Origin: Chloroflexota bacterium
Lineage (GTDB): Bacteria > Chloroflexota > Dehalococcoidia > UBA1151 > TMED-70
NCBI GenBank assembly: GCA_002711965.1
Contig: PASM01000023.1
Location: 11,987-44,159, forward strand
DNA length: 32,173 nt
Direction of reading: 5' to 3'
The notes beneath the pieces were generated by a model. It saw only the letters and a list, made by a program, of their open reading frames with translations, had not been told where the DNA came from and searched no databases. The position numbers and the translations under genes are program-made. Shown piece by piece: positions 1-8,015 of this stretch (positions are counted from its first letter, which is position 1; the number at the start of each line of letters is the position of its first letter).

Positions 1-267
1 GACATTGTTTATGTTGACGTTAATTCAATTGACAAAAATCTAAATCAATTTGATAAATTTGGAGAGATTGAATCTGTAAAAGCTGTCTCAGATCTATACA
101 TTCCTATATCAGGAAAGGTTATTGAAATAAACGAAGCACTATTAAATAATCCAGAGTTTGTAAATGAAGACTGCTACGATAAAGGATGGATTATAAAACT
201 TGAGATAAACGATAAAAAAGACTTAGATGAATTATTAGACTCTGAGGAATATGAAAAAATAATATAA
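1..267 (+). CDS. gcvH: Glycine cleavage system H protein (3' part)
   Basis: The reading frame is open from the first base and ends at TAA 265-267, so the 5' end lies outside the window. The H protein carries the aminomethyl group on a lipoyl-lysine between the P, T and L proteins of the glycine cleavage complex. The visible 88 residues hold the lipoylation motif (GEIESVKAVSD, lysine at codon 24 of the visible part), then PISGKVIEIN and the family's closing block with FVNEDCYDKGWI. These match the second half of a normal H protein. The stop overlaps the gcvPA start by one base (TAATG), showing translational coupling in a gcv operon. gcvT probably lies upstream, but that is not visible. Confidence 0.95.
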   Translation, partial: DIVYVDVNSIDKNLNQFDKFGEIESVKAVSDLYIPISGKVIEINEALLNNPEFVNEDCYDKGWIIKLEINDKKDLDELLDSEEYEKII

Positions 268-1580
268 TGAAAAATTCTCCATATATACCTAGTACAGATT
301 TAGATCAGAAAGAAATGCTTGAAACAATAGGGGCAAAAACTTTTAAAGATTTATTGAATGATGTCCCTGTAAAAAAGCTTTTTCCTTCTTTGGACCTTAA
401 AGAAGCATTGTCCGAACAAGAATTAGTAGAATTTTTTGAGCTAATTGCAAATAATAATTTTGCCTCAAAAGCTGTATCTAGCTATATGGGAGGAGGCGCA
501 TACAATCATTACATCCCTTCAACAGTGAAGTCAATGATTCAAAGAGGAGAATTTTTAACCTCTTATACTCCATATCAACCAGAGGCATCACAAGGAACAC
601 TACAGGTTGGGTTTGAATTTCAATCTATGATTGCTCAGCTTTTTGATATGGAAGTTTGTAACGCAGGAATGTACGACGGCCCCACAGCGCTAGCAGAAGC
701 TGCTCTAATGGCTTGCAGAATTAAACGTAACAATACTATTGTTATTCATAACAGCATTTCAGATAAGTCTCTTGAAGTAATCAAAGCTTATTCCAAGTGG
801 CAAAACATAACAATGATTAGCTACGATGATATTATTCATGAAAATGATTCATCTGAATATGGGTGTCTTCTTGTTCAATCTCCAAATCAATATGGAGAAA
901 TTGAAGACGTTGAAAAATTAGCTAATGAAATACATGCCAAAAATGGATTAATCGTTCAACACACATATCCTATTTCTTTGGGTCTACTGAAACCTCCTGG
1001 TCAATTAAATGTTGACATTGCAACTGCAGAAGGGCAACCATTGGGCGTTCCAGTGTCATTTGGAGGGCCATTTATTGGTCTTTTGACTTGCAAAAAAGAA
1101 TTCATTAGACAGTTGCCAGGTAGAATAATTGGTCAAACTGTTGATAAAAATAATAAAATATCATACGCCCTTACTCTTCAAACAAGAGAACAACATATAA
1201 GAAGGGAAAGTGCCACATCAAATATTTGTACAAGCACACAACTAATAGGTTTAATGGTAGCGGTCTACCTTGCTACTATGGGTCCCAACGGAATAAAAAG
1301 TATTGCGGAAACCTGTTATCATAGAGCCCACTATTTTGCTGCAGAATTAGACAAAATGGATAACTTTAGGCTTCTTTCAAATAATTTTTTCAATGAATTC
1401 ATTGTAGAAACTAAAATGGACATAACTAAAGTCAATAACATTTTATCTAAGAATAATATCGAAGGGGGCTTAGATGTTTCAGACAAAGATTCTAAAAAAA
1501 TAATGTTTGCTGTAACAGAATTAAATACACCTGAAATAATAAGTAAAACTATCCAAATATTAGGAGAAAACATTGATTAA
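267..1580 (+). CDS. gcvPA: Glycine dehydrogenase (decarboxylating) subunit 1
   Basis: This is the N-terminal half of the split P protein, the PLP-dependent glycine decarboxylase of the glycine cleavage system. With GcvPB it releases CO2 from glycine and passes the aminomethyl group to lipoylated GcvH. The 437-residue length is normal for GcvPA. Family blocks seen are YIPSTDLDQKEML at the N-terminus, YTPYQPEASQGTLQ near residues 101-114, the NAGMYDGPTA block near 131-140, and AEGQPLGVPVSFGGP near 252-266. The PLP lysine is in the partner subunit, as expected. The ATG overlaps the gcvH stop, and the 3' end overlaps gcvPB by 8 bp. Split GcvP occurs in Firmicutes, Chloroflexota, Thermotogota and archaea. 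Confidence 0.96.
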   Translation: MKNSPYIPSTDLDQKEMLETIGAKTFKDLLNDVPVKKLFPSLDLKEALSEQELVEFFELIANNNFASKAVSSYMGGGAYNHYIPSTVKSMIQRGEFLTSYTPYQPEASQGTLQVGFEFQSMIAQLFDMEVCNAGMYDGPTALAEAALMACRIKRNNTIVIHNSISDKSLEVIKAYSKWQNITMISYDDIIHENDSSEYGCLLVQSPNQYGEIEDVEKLANEIHAKNGLIVQHTYPISLGLLKPPGQLNVDIATAEGQPLGVPVSFGGPFIGLLTCKKEFIRQLPGRIIGQTVDKNNKISYALTLQTREQHIRRESATSNICTSTQLIGLMVAVYLATMGPNGIKSIAETCYHRAHYFAAELDKMDNFRLLSNNFFNEFIVETKMDITKVNNILSKNNIEGGLDVSDKDSKKIMFAVTELNTPEIISKTIQILGENID

Positions 1581-3018
1581 TAAAGAACAACCTCTTTTGA
1601 TGAATCAATCAAAAAAAGGAAGAAAGGCTATTAGTCTTCCAAAAGTAGGTGTCCCAGAATCTAAATTGCCTGATTCTAAGTTTCTTAGAAAAGATATCAA
1701 ATTGCCAGAAGTCGCTCAATTAGATTTAATCAGATATTTTACGAACCTTTCCTCACTAAATTATTCAATTGATACTAACTTTTATCCACTAGGATCTTGT
1801 ACGATGAAATACAATCCTAAGATTAATGAACATATTTCTGGTATAAATGGATTCGCATCATCTCATCCAAATCAATTAGATGAAAACATACAAGGAAATC
1901 TAGAGATTATGCATGATCTACAAAACGAATTAGGAGAAATTACAGGGCTACCTGCTGTTTCATTGGCTCCATTAGCTGGGGCGCAAGGTGAATATGCAGG
2001 CCTTCTTATCGCTAGAGAATATCACCTTCAAAATAAACAAGAAAACAGAAATATCGCCCTTATTCCAGACTCAGCACATGGAACCAACCCTGCTTCTGCT
2101 TCAATGGCAGGTTTAGAAGCGGTAACAATCAAGACAACTAAAGAAGGAGACATTGACTTAGAAGACCTAAAAGCCAATGTAAATGAAAACGTATCAGTGC
2201 TAATGTTGACACTTCCGTCTACATTAGGCTTATTTGAACCAAACATTTTAGAAATAACTAAAATTATTCATGATAATGGTGGCCTGGTGTATGCAGACGG
2301 AGCAAATTTAAACGCATTGCTTGGTATTACTAAATTTGGAGAATTAGGTGTAGATATATGCCATTCAAACTTACATAAAACATTTTCGACTCCTCATGGA
2401 GGAGGAGGCCCAGGATCTGGACCTGTAATGGTTGCAAAGTTTTTAGAAAAATATTTACCTTATCCGCACATAAAAAAAGATGGAAAGAAATACATACAAT
2501 ATAAACCTGAATTTTCTGTAGGAAGGCTTAATGGTTTTTACGGTTCATTTGGGATTTTAGTTAGAGCTTATGCATATATAAGATCATTAGGAGCAGAAGG
2601 CTTAAGAGAGATTTCTGAAAATGCAATAATTAATGCAAACTACATTCAAGAGCGTTTAAAAAACCATTATGAACTAACTTCCTCTAGAAGATGCATGCAT
2701 GAAACCGTATTGTCTGCTTCAAAGCAAAAAGAAGATGGCGTAAAAGCTATAGATATAGCAAAAAAATTACTCGATGAAGGGTTTCATGCTCCAACAATGT
2801 ACTTTCCATTAATTGTCGAAGAGGCATTGATGATAGAACCAACCGAAAGCGAATCGAAAGAAACAATTGATAAATTTATCAGTTCAATGATTAAAATAAG
2901 CGAACTATCTAAAACTAACCCTAAAGAAATTACTAATGCGCCTATTAATCTTCCTGTCGAAAGATTAGACGAAGCTCAAGCAGCTAGAAACCCTGTTTTA
3001 GCATGGGAAAAACAGTGA
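1573..3018 (+). CDS. gcvPB: Glycine dehydrogenase (decarboxylating) subunit 2
   Basis: C-terminal, PLP-binding half of split glycine decarboxylase, 481 aa. The PLP lysine is K269 in NLHKTFSTPHGGGGPG. Upstream are YPLGSCTMKYNP (71-82) and DSAHGTNPASASMAG (166-180), both strongly conserved in the family. I accept the TTG start at 1573 because AGGAG (1562-1566) lies six bases before it, inside the end of gcvPA. The two subunits therefore overlap by 8 bp and are probably translated in a coupled way. The C-terminal block ITNAPINLPVERLDEAQAARNP is also typical of the subunit. Confidence 0.96.
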   Translation: MINKEQPLLMNQSKKGRKAISLPKVGVPESKLPDSKFLRKDIKLPEVAQLDLIRYFTNLSSLNYSIDTNFYPLGSCTMKYNPKINEHISGINGFASSHPNQLDENIQGNLEIMHDLQNELGEITGLPAVSLAPLAGAQGEYAGLLIAREYHLQNKQENRNIALIPDSAHGTNPASASMAGLEAVTIKTTKEGDIDLEDLKANVNENVSVLMLTLPSTLGLFEPNILEITKIIHDNGGLVYADGANLNALLGITKFGELGVDICHSNLHKTFSTPHGGGGPGSGPVMVAKFLEKYLPYPHIKKDGKKYIQYKPEFSVGRLNGFYGSFGILVRAYAYIRSLGAEGLREISENAIINANYIQERLKNHYELTSSRRCMHETVLSASKQKEDGVKAIDIAKKLLDEGFHAPTMYFPLIVEEALMIEPTESESKETIDKFISSMIKISELSKTNPKEITNAPINLPVERLDEAQAARNPVLAWEKQ

Positions 3019-3971
3019 ACATTATAATCGGTAGTGATCATTTAGGTGAAAACTTTCCAGATTTACTACAGGACCTATTTCCCGAAGCAAATTTTATAAA
3101 AGCTTTTGATGAAAAAAATCAATTGATTCACATTCAAAATGCAGATGTTTTTTTTGGCTTTCCTTCAGAAAAATTAATCGAAAATGGATCCCATCTTCAA
3201 TGGATTGCGTGCCCTGGCACAGGTATAGATAAAATAATCAATAACGCTAAATCACTTAGTACCAAAACTATTATTACAAACGCGCCTTTAGCACACGTAA
3301 CGCCAATGGCAGAACATGTTGTAGGAACAATGGTTGGATTAGCGCATTCTTTCAAAAAGTTATTTGAAGATCAATCCAATAAAAAATGGGATGTTGATCA
3401 ATGGAATTCAAAAATAGTTGAATTAAAAGGTGGTAACGTTTGTATTTATGGGTATGGAAAATTAGGACAATCAATCGCAAAAAAACTAAGTGCTTTTGAA
3501 ATGAATATTTTCGCTATAGACCCCATAAGTAATATAAAAACAGGAATAGAAAAAAGCGTAAGCCATCCAAATGATTTAAATAAAATTTTAAAAATTTCAA
3601 ACTGGTTGATAATCGCATCTCCATTAATTAAAGAAACAGAAAACTTCATTAAAAAAGAAAATTTAATGCTTATGCCAAAAAACAGCTATGCAGTAATAAT
3701 TTCTAGAGGAGGCATCATTAATGAAGATGATCTATACGAGGCTCTAAATTCAGGTCATTTAGCTGGAGCCGGCATTGATGCTACTAAAATTGAGCCGCTT
3801 CCTAAGTCTTCTCCATTATGGGATGTTGAAAACGCAATTATTTCTCAACATGCATCAGCCTTATCTCCCGAAATGTACGAAGGCAGAAGAAAGATATTTA
3901 TTGAAAATTTGAGAAGATTTATAAACGGGAAAGATTTATTACATAAATGCGATTTAAGCAAAGGTTATTAA
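3003..3971 (+). CDS. D-isomer-specific 2-hydroxyacid dehydrogenase
   Basis: An NAD(P)-dependent dehydrogenase that interconverts 2-hydroxyacids and 2-oxoacids. The Rossmann dinucleotide motif is GYGKLGQ (150-156). The catalytic triad is visible: R235 in ISRGGIIN, E264 in TKIEPLP and H283 in SQHASALSPE. The substrate (glyoxylate, hydroxypyruvate, phosphoglycerate or other) cannot be told from sequence. The ATG at 3003 has no upstream ribosome site. A GTG at 3015 overlaps the gcvPB stop as GTGA, has GGGA in front of it, and would give MNIIIGSDH, so it may be the true start. The gene overlaps gcvPB and is followed after one base by the enolase-superfamily gene, so it belongs to the gcv operon. 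Confidence 0.9.
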   Translation: MGKTVNIIIGSDHLGENFPDLLQDLFPEANFIKAFDEKNQLIHIQNADVFFGFPSEKLIENGSHLQWIACPGTGIDKIINNAKSLSTKTIITNAPLAHVTPMAEHVVGTMVGLAHSFKKLFEDQSNKKWDVDQWNSKIVELKGGNVCIYGYGKLGQSIAKKLSAFEMNIFAIDPISNIKTGIEKSVSHPNDLNKILKISNWLIIASPLIKETENFIKKENLMLMPKNSYAVIISRGGIINEDDLYEALNSGHLAGAGIDATKIEPLPKSSPLWDVENAIISQHASALSPEMYEGRRKIFIENLRRFINGKDLLHKCDLSKGY

Positions 3972-3972
3972 T

Positions 3973-5154
3973 ATGAAAAGTAGTTGGATTAAAATTAATC
4001 AACTAAATTTTTTTTCCGTTCATGTCAGAGGAAATACTGAATGGAAATTTATGGAATTTGTTACTGACGATAATATTTCAGGAATTTCAGAAATTACTGA
4101 CACGCAATTAAACTCTCCGGTAACAAAAATTATTTCTAATTTATCAAATAGGATTAGAGGAGAAAAAATATTTTCAGAAAGTGAACTTCTTGCACTTATT
4201 GATAATGAAAATATTGCATCTAGAAATTTATCTACAGCTACTGCGGTAAGTGGTATAAGATCTGCCTTTTTAGATTTAATGTCTAAAAGAATGGAATTAC
4301 CTTTAAATAAATTCTTATATGAATTAAATCCAGGCTTAGAAAATACAAATAGCGAAACTGTTCAATTATACGCAAATATCAATAGATCTCTACTTCCTAA
4401 CGATCAAGGCCCTGTTAATAGAAGCCCTGAATCATTTGCAGATAGAGCCAAAGAATTTGAACAAAAGGGGTTCTTAACTATTAAATGTGCTCCATTTGAC
4501 GAATGTAAAAGTCCGTTTGAGGAAAAAAATAAAATACCTAAAGAATCAGCTTTAGGGCTAGAAAGAATTTCTGAAATAAAAAATAATCTTTCAAAGAAAA
4601 CAAAATTATTTGTAGACTGTCATTCAAGGTTCGATTTAAATTCAAGTTATTACTTACATGATGAGCTTTATGAAAGAGGAGTTGATTGGTTTGAAGAGCC
4701 TGTTGACCCTGAAAAAAATGAAAAAGAAATGATAAAAATCAATAACTATTCTAAAATTGCTACAGCAGGAGCTGAAATGACTTATGGAGCTGATAATTTT
4801 CGAAGATTGATAACAAATGAAGTAATCGACATTGTTATGCCTGATGTGAAATTTTGTGGAGGTCCAACAGAAGTAATAAATCTAGAAAAATCCATTCAAG
4901 ATCCCTCGCAAAAAATTTCTATGCACTGCCCATCAGGCCCTATCTCATTATTAACTTCTGCTCACATAACTTCATCAATTTCTTCAAAGCTTCCCCTTGA
5001 ACATGCAGTGAAAGAAGTACCATGGAGACATGAAGTTCTTTTGCCTAATGAAAAAATAATAAACGGTGAAATGCATTTACCAAAAGAAAATGGAATTGGA
5101 GCAACGTTAAATCCTGAGATTATTCACAATAAGGGAAAAATATGGCAAGAATAG
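3973..5154 (+). CDS. Enolase-superfamily enzyme (mandelate racemase/muconate lactonizing type)
   Basis: Predicted Mg-dependent acid-sugar dehydratase or racemase of the mandelate racemase subgroup, 393 aa. Aligned by eye, the metal ligands are D215 (FVDCHSRFD), E241 (WFEEPVDP) and E268 (TAGAEMTYG). The general acid/base dyad is D291 (VMPDVKFCGG) with H318 (SMHCPSGP). In the KxK position only the second lysine is kept (K171 in TIKCAPFD; the first is T169). Members of this group commonly make 2-keto-3-deoxy sugar acids by dehydration, but the substrate is not predictable here. It starts one base after the dehydrogenase stop and is the last gene of the operon. It meets the next, convergent gene with a two-base gap and no visible terminator. 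Confidence 0.85.
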   Translation: MKSSWIKINQLNFFSVHVRGNTEWKFMEFVTDDNISGISEITDTQLNSPVTKIISNLSNRIRGEKIFSESELLALIDNENIASRNLSTATAVSGIRSAFLDLMSKRMELPLNKFLYELNPGLENTNSETVQLYANINRSLLPNDQGPVNRSPESFADRAKEFEQKGFLTIKCAPFDECKSPFEEKNKIPKESALGLERISEIKNNLSKKTKLFVDCHSRFDLNSSYYLHDELYERGVDWFEEPVDPEKNEKEMIKINNYSKIATAGAEMTYGADNFRRLITNEVIDIVMPDVKFCGGPTEVINLEKSIQDPSQKISMHCPSGPISLLTSAHITSSISSKLPLEHAVKEVPWRHEVLLPNEKIINGEMHLPKENGIGATLNPEIIHNKGKIWQE

Positions 5155-5156
5155 AT

Positions 5157-5714
5157 TTATTTATTTAATAATTCTTTTCTTTTTTTTCTTGCAGTAATAA
5201 ATACAAATCCAATTCCAAATACAAATACAAGTTGCATAACTATAAAGCCATAAGAAAAGCTATTACTATTTAATGTCCTGTTTCTTTCAAAAATTTCTAT
5301 CTGTTCTGAAACCATGAAAACTTTTTTGCCATCATCAATTTCAAAATCCATTACCCAATTTCCTTGTTTTTCTAATCTAAGGATTGCTTGATAATAACCT
5401 TTCATCCCTGCAGATGAAAGTGCTGGAGATTTTTTTTTATTATCATTAAATAAGGGAGTTGCATAAACCTGTATTTTTAGGTTTTCAACTGCCTCTTTAG
5501 TTGTATTATCAACTACATTTATAGAAAATATTTGCTGTCCAACAACTGGATTTTTTGGAGAAAGAGATATGGAAACAAAATAGTTCTCTATTTTTTCTTC
5601 ATGAAACAGTTTGTACTGGGAATATCCTTCTCCTTGAGCATATAACAAAGAAGTTCCTTGGGTTTGAAATGCAATAAATAGAAGAAAAAATAAATACTTT
5701 AAATTCTTTTTCAT
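5157..5714 (-). CDS. Signal-peptide protein with YtkA/FixH-like domain and C-terminal anchor
   Basis: A small exported protein of unknown role. From the chosen ATG (5712-5714) it begins MKKNLKYLFFLLFIAF, a signal peptide ending near a SLLYAQG cleavage-like site. A beta-rich region follows with SLSPKNPVVGQQIFSINVVD, ending in LEKQGNWVMDFEI. This pattern (paired-strand segments and the closing GxW block) resembles YtkA/FixH-type domains, which often accompany copper or cytochrome oxidase assembly. A hydrophobic helix (about FIVMQLVFVFGIGFVFI) and the basic tail RKKRKELLNK anchor it with a short cytoplasmic end. An in-frame ATG at 5729 adds five residues, but the lysine-rich start makes the inner ATG likelier. 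A TATAAT lies on the minus strand at 5740-5745. The family assignment is tentative. Confidence 0.6.
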   Translation of the reverse strand: MKKNLKYLFFLLFIAFQTQGTSLLYAQGEGYSQYKLFHEEKIENYFVSISLSPKNPVVGQQIFSINVVDNTTKEAVENLKIQVYATPLFNDNKKKSPALSSAGMKGYYQAILRLEKQGNWVMDFEIDDGKKVFMVSEQIEIFERNRTLNSNSFSYGFIVMQLVFVFGIGFVFITARKKRKELLNK

Positions 5715-5756
5715 AATTAAATAATACATTATTGAAACTATTATAAAAAGAAATAA

Positions 5757-6758
5757 CTATCTTCTAATTCTTCCAGAAACATCACCCGATGCTACATCTT
5801 GAACTTCTTGAACTGTAGCCAAATTAAAATCTCCTTGAAAAGTATGAGCAAGGGCTGATGCAGCTACTCCAAATTCAACAATTTCTTGATTAGACATATC
5901 GCTATATAATCCATATATTAATCCTGCTGTAAATGCATCTCCGGCTCCAACCCTATCAACAATTTGAATTTGATATTTTTTTGAAGAATAGACTTTTTCC
6001 TTATTATAAAATAACCCCGCCCAATCGTTATGGTCGGCTGAAAAGCTTTCTCTCAAAGATAATCCAACTTGAGAAAAGTCATATTTTTTTGCAATATCTA
6101 CTAAAAGCTCTTTATACGACTCGTCTTCTTCATTTTTCACAAATTCTCCCAGCATTATTTCAGGGTCTTTTTTCCCACCAATTAAAATGTCTGTATATTC
6201 CATCAAGGGAATCATTGTTTCTTGAGCTTCTTCGGGTGACCATAAATTTGATCTATAATTAAGATCACAAGAAACTTTCACATTTCTTTTTTTTGCCTCT
6301 TTTAAGGCATAGATAGTTAATTCTTTTGTAGATTTAGACAAAGAAGGGGTTATGCCAGAGTAATGAAAAAGGTCACAATTATCAAAAATAACATCCCAAT
6401 CAAACTGATCCGGTGTAATTAAAGAAAATGAAGAACCTGTTCTGTCATAAACTATGTTTGAAGCCCTCATAGAAGCTCCATTTTCCAAATAATAAACAGC
6501 AAGCCTTTCTCCTTGTTTAGCAATGTAATCCGTACTAACTCCAAATTGCCTAACAGTGTTAATGCAGCTTTGCCCTATAGGGTTATCTGGCACAGAAGAA
6601 ACATAAAAAGTATTCATACCGAAATGAGAAAGAGACACTGCAACATTACATTCCGATCCAGCGTAAGTAATTTCAAAGTTTTTAGACTGTGTAAATCTTT
6701 CCTTGTTTAAAGTGGTTAATCTTAATAAAATTTCGCCAAACGTTACTATTTTATTCAT
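5757..6758 (-). CDS. kdgK: PfkB-family sugar kinase, probable 2-keto-3-deoxygluconate kinase
   Basis: Phosphorylates 2-keto-3-deoxy-D-gluconate (KDG) to KDPG for cleavage by an aldolase; PfkB/ribokinase fold. From the preferred start it opens MNKIVTFGEILLRLTT. The first PfkB signature (AGSECNVAVSLSHFG) follows, then the second, VDRVGAGDAFTAG, whose aspartate is the catalytic base. Length and start block match KDG kinases, but other ketose kinases share this pattern. An upstream in-frame ATG at 6797 would add 13 residues. I reject it because that extension overlaps a 24-bp palindrome better explained as an operator (6782-6805) and is not conserved in type. UxuA at 23839-24873 makes the substrate, supporting the call. 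Confidence 0.8.
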   Translation of the reverse strand: MNKIVTFGEILLRLTTLNKERFTQSKNFEITYAGSECNVAVSLSHFGMNTFYVSSVPDNPIGQSCINTVRQFGVSTDYIAKQGERLAVYYLENGASMRASNIVYDRTGSSFSLITPDQFDWDVIFDNCDLFHYSGITPSLSKSTKELTIYALKEAKKRNVKVSCDLNYRSNLWSPEEAQETMIPLMEYTDILIGGKKDPEIMLGEFVKNEEDESYKELLVDIAKKYDFSQVGLSLRESFSADHNDWAGLFYNKEKVYSSKKYQIQIVDRVGAGDAFTAGLIYGLYSDMSNQEIVEFGVAASALAHTFQGDFNLATVQEVQDVASGDVSGRIRR

Positions 6759-6781
6759 TTTAGAAAAAAATCCCCTTTTAT

Positions 6782-6805
6782 TTGTATATTTAAACAAATA
6801 TACAA
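6782..6805. promoter_or_regulatory. Perfect inverted repeat in the kdgK leader, likely operator
   Basis: Two perfect 10-bp arms, TTGTATATTT and AAATATACAA, flank a 4-bp centre (AAAC). It lies 24-47 bases upstream of the preferred kdgK ATG, between kdgK and the divergent transporter gene at 6856. The arm end TTGTATA resembles half-sites of GntR/FadR-type repressors, which commonly control sugar-acid genes. That family link is an inference, and no regulator gene is nearby. As RNA it could also fold into a 10-bp hairpin. Confidence 0.55.
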
Positions 6806-6840
6806 TTATGATTTGAAAAATAAAACCAATAAATAATTTA

Positions 6841-6854
6841 AAGTTTATAAACTT
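6841..6854. promoter_or_regulatory. 14-bp perfect palindrome before the EamA gene
   Basis: AAGTTTATAAACTT is fully self-complementary and ends one base before the TTG start at 6856. The same 12-bp core recurs upstream of the E1 alpha gene at 18515-18526. It could be an operator or part of a promoter. In so AT-rich a genome chance occurrence is possible. Confidence 0.3.
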
Positions 6855-6855
6855 A

Positions 6856-7752
6856 TTGACCGATCATAAAGAAAAAAGAGTAAGTCCAGATAAAAAAGGA
6901 ATAGCATTAGCATTCTTTTTATCTGTTCTATGGTCAGGGAATCCTATTTCTATAAAAATTGGCCTAGAAGATGCTCCTCCCTTAAGGTTAGGGTGGATGC
7001 GGTTTCTATTAGGTGGAATAGTAGCTATATTATGGGCTATTTATAATAAAGAGAAATTCGAGATTAGCAAAAAAGAAATTTTACCCCTTATTGGAGTAGG
7101 TTTGTTATTTTCTGTTCAGCTTGGTTTTATGAATGTAGGCCAAAATTTTACATCAGGAGGGCATGGAGTAATAATGATTACAACCTTTCCTTTGTGGTCA
7201 TCTATTTTTTCCCATTTATTTATTCCAAATGATAAATTAAGTAAACTGAAAATCTTTGGAATGGCAATTGCATACTCTGGAATAATCGTTTTATTTTGGG
7301 AGTCTCTTCAAAATTCAAAAACTGATTATTTATGGGGAGATATAATGATGCTCACGTCTGCAATGCTGTTAGGGGCAAGGCAAATTTATATTTCTCAAAT
7401 AGCTCAAGGAATTCGTCAAATTAATATTTTATTATCACAAGCTCTAATAGGAATAATTACTTTTTTTATTTTTTCTATGTTTTTTGAAAGCCAAAATTAT
7501 TTCATATCAATAAGTCTTATAGCTGCTCTTTTTTATCAAGGAGTGATTATTGCAGGATTTGGTTTTATTGGTCAGACCTGGTTATTGAAAAAATATTTAC
7601 CATCTAAAATAACAATCATTTCTCTATCTCAGCCTGTTTTTGGAGTTATGCTTGCATGGCTAGTTTTAGGAGAAGATCCTGGGGTTGAGCTTATTTTCGC
7701 AACAATATTAGTTGTTGCAGGGTCGTATATTTCAGTAAGAAATAGGACATAA
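6856..7752 (+). CDS. EamA/DMT-superfamily permease
   Basis: Integral membrane transporter with about ten hydrophobic helices in two EamA repeats, 298 aa. The first repeat contains GNPISIKIGLEDAPPLRLG, a typical start of EamA domains after the first helix. The second ends with LSQPVFGVMLAWLVLGE, the usual conserved helix 9 region. The family exports or imports metabolites such as amino acids, nucleosides or sugar-derived compounds, and the substrate is unknown. The start is TTG at 6856 because no ATG/GTG exists in frame between the upstream stop and the first helix. No ribosome site is visible, so translation may be leaderless. Divergent from kdgK, with which it shares a 97-bp control region. 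Confidence 0.85.
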   Translation: MTDHKEKRVSPDKKGIALAFFLSVLWSGNPISIKIGLEDAPPLRLGWMRFLLGGIVAILWAIYNKEKFEISKKEILPLIGVGLLFSVQLGFMNVGQNFTSGGHGVIMITTFPLWSSIFSHLFIPNDKLSKLKIFGMAIAYSGIIVLFWESLQNSKTDYLWGDIMMLTSAMLLGARQIYISQIAQGIRQINILLSQALIGIITFFIFSMFFESQNYFISISLIAALFYQGVIIAGFGFIGQTWLLKKYLPSKITIISLSQPVFGVMLAWLVLGEDPGVELIFATILVVAGSYISVRNRT

Positions 7753-7758
7753 AACTAG

Positions 7759-7797
7759 AAGTTTATTTTATAAGCACTAAAATTAAATAAACTTTTT
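7759..7797 (+). terminator. Possible AT-only intrinsic terminator after the EamA gene
   Basis: A 10-bp perfect inverted repeat (AAGTTTATTT at 7759-7768, AAATAAACTT at 7785-7794) has a 16-base loop, and its 3' arm runs into a short T tract (7793-7797). It starts seven bases after the transporter's stop. The stem has very little G+C and the loop is long, so it is a weak terminator candidate. Confidence 0.35.
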
Positions 7798-7802
7798 ATA
7801 TA

Positions 7803-8015
7803 ATGAAATTTTCTAATCCTAAACAAGCAGGACCTAAGATTAATAACAAAATATTATGCATTCCAATTCATTGTGGGTATTATTTTAGTTGTCATATAAA
7901 TACAAAATATCCCAACAAGGTTGATGAAAGAAAATGCATAAGATTTAGGCATGATTCTCGAAAACCTAAAATGGGTTTATCCATATACTCAAAACGCCTT
8001 CTTAAGAAATATTAA
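7803..8015 (+). CDS. Hypothetical small basic Cys/His-containing ORF
   Basis: A 70-codon frame not recognised as any family. It is rich in Lys/Arg and has four cysteines (C19, C24, C30 and C45), with a CIPIHCGYYFSCH cluster that could bind a metal if translated. No ribosome binding site precedes the ATG, and the candidate EamA terminator runs up to it. The 3' end overlaps the convergent CoA-transferase gene by 4 bp. It may be a chance ORF in the 259-bp gap between transporter and CoA transferase. Confidence 0.25.
   Translation: MKFSNPKQAGPKINNKILCIPIHCGYYFSCHINTKYPNKVDERKCIRFRHDSRKPKMGLSIYSKRLLKKY

Noticed and set aside
6759..6797. N-terminal extension of KDG kinase from an upstream ATG
   Set aside because: The added 13 residues precede the standard PfkB opening and overlap a perfect palindrome, so the inner ATG at 6758 is preferred.
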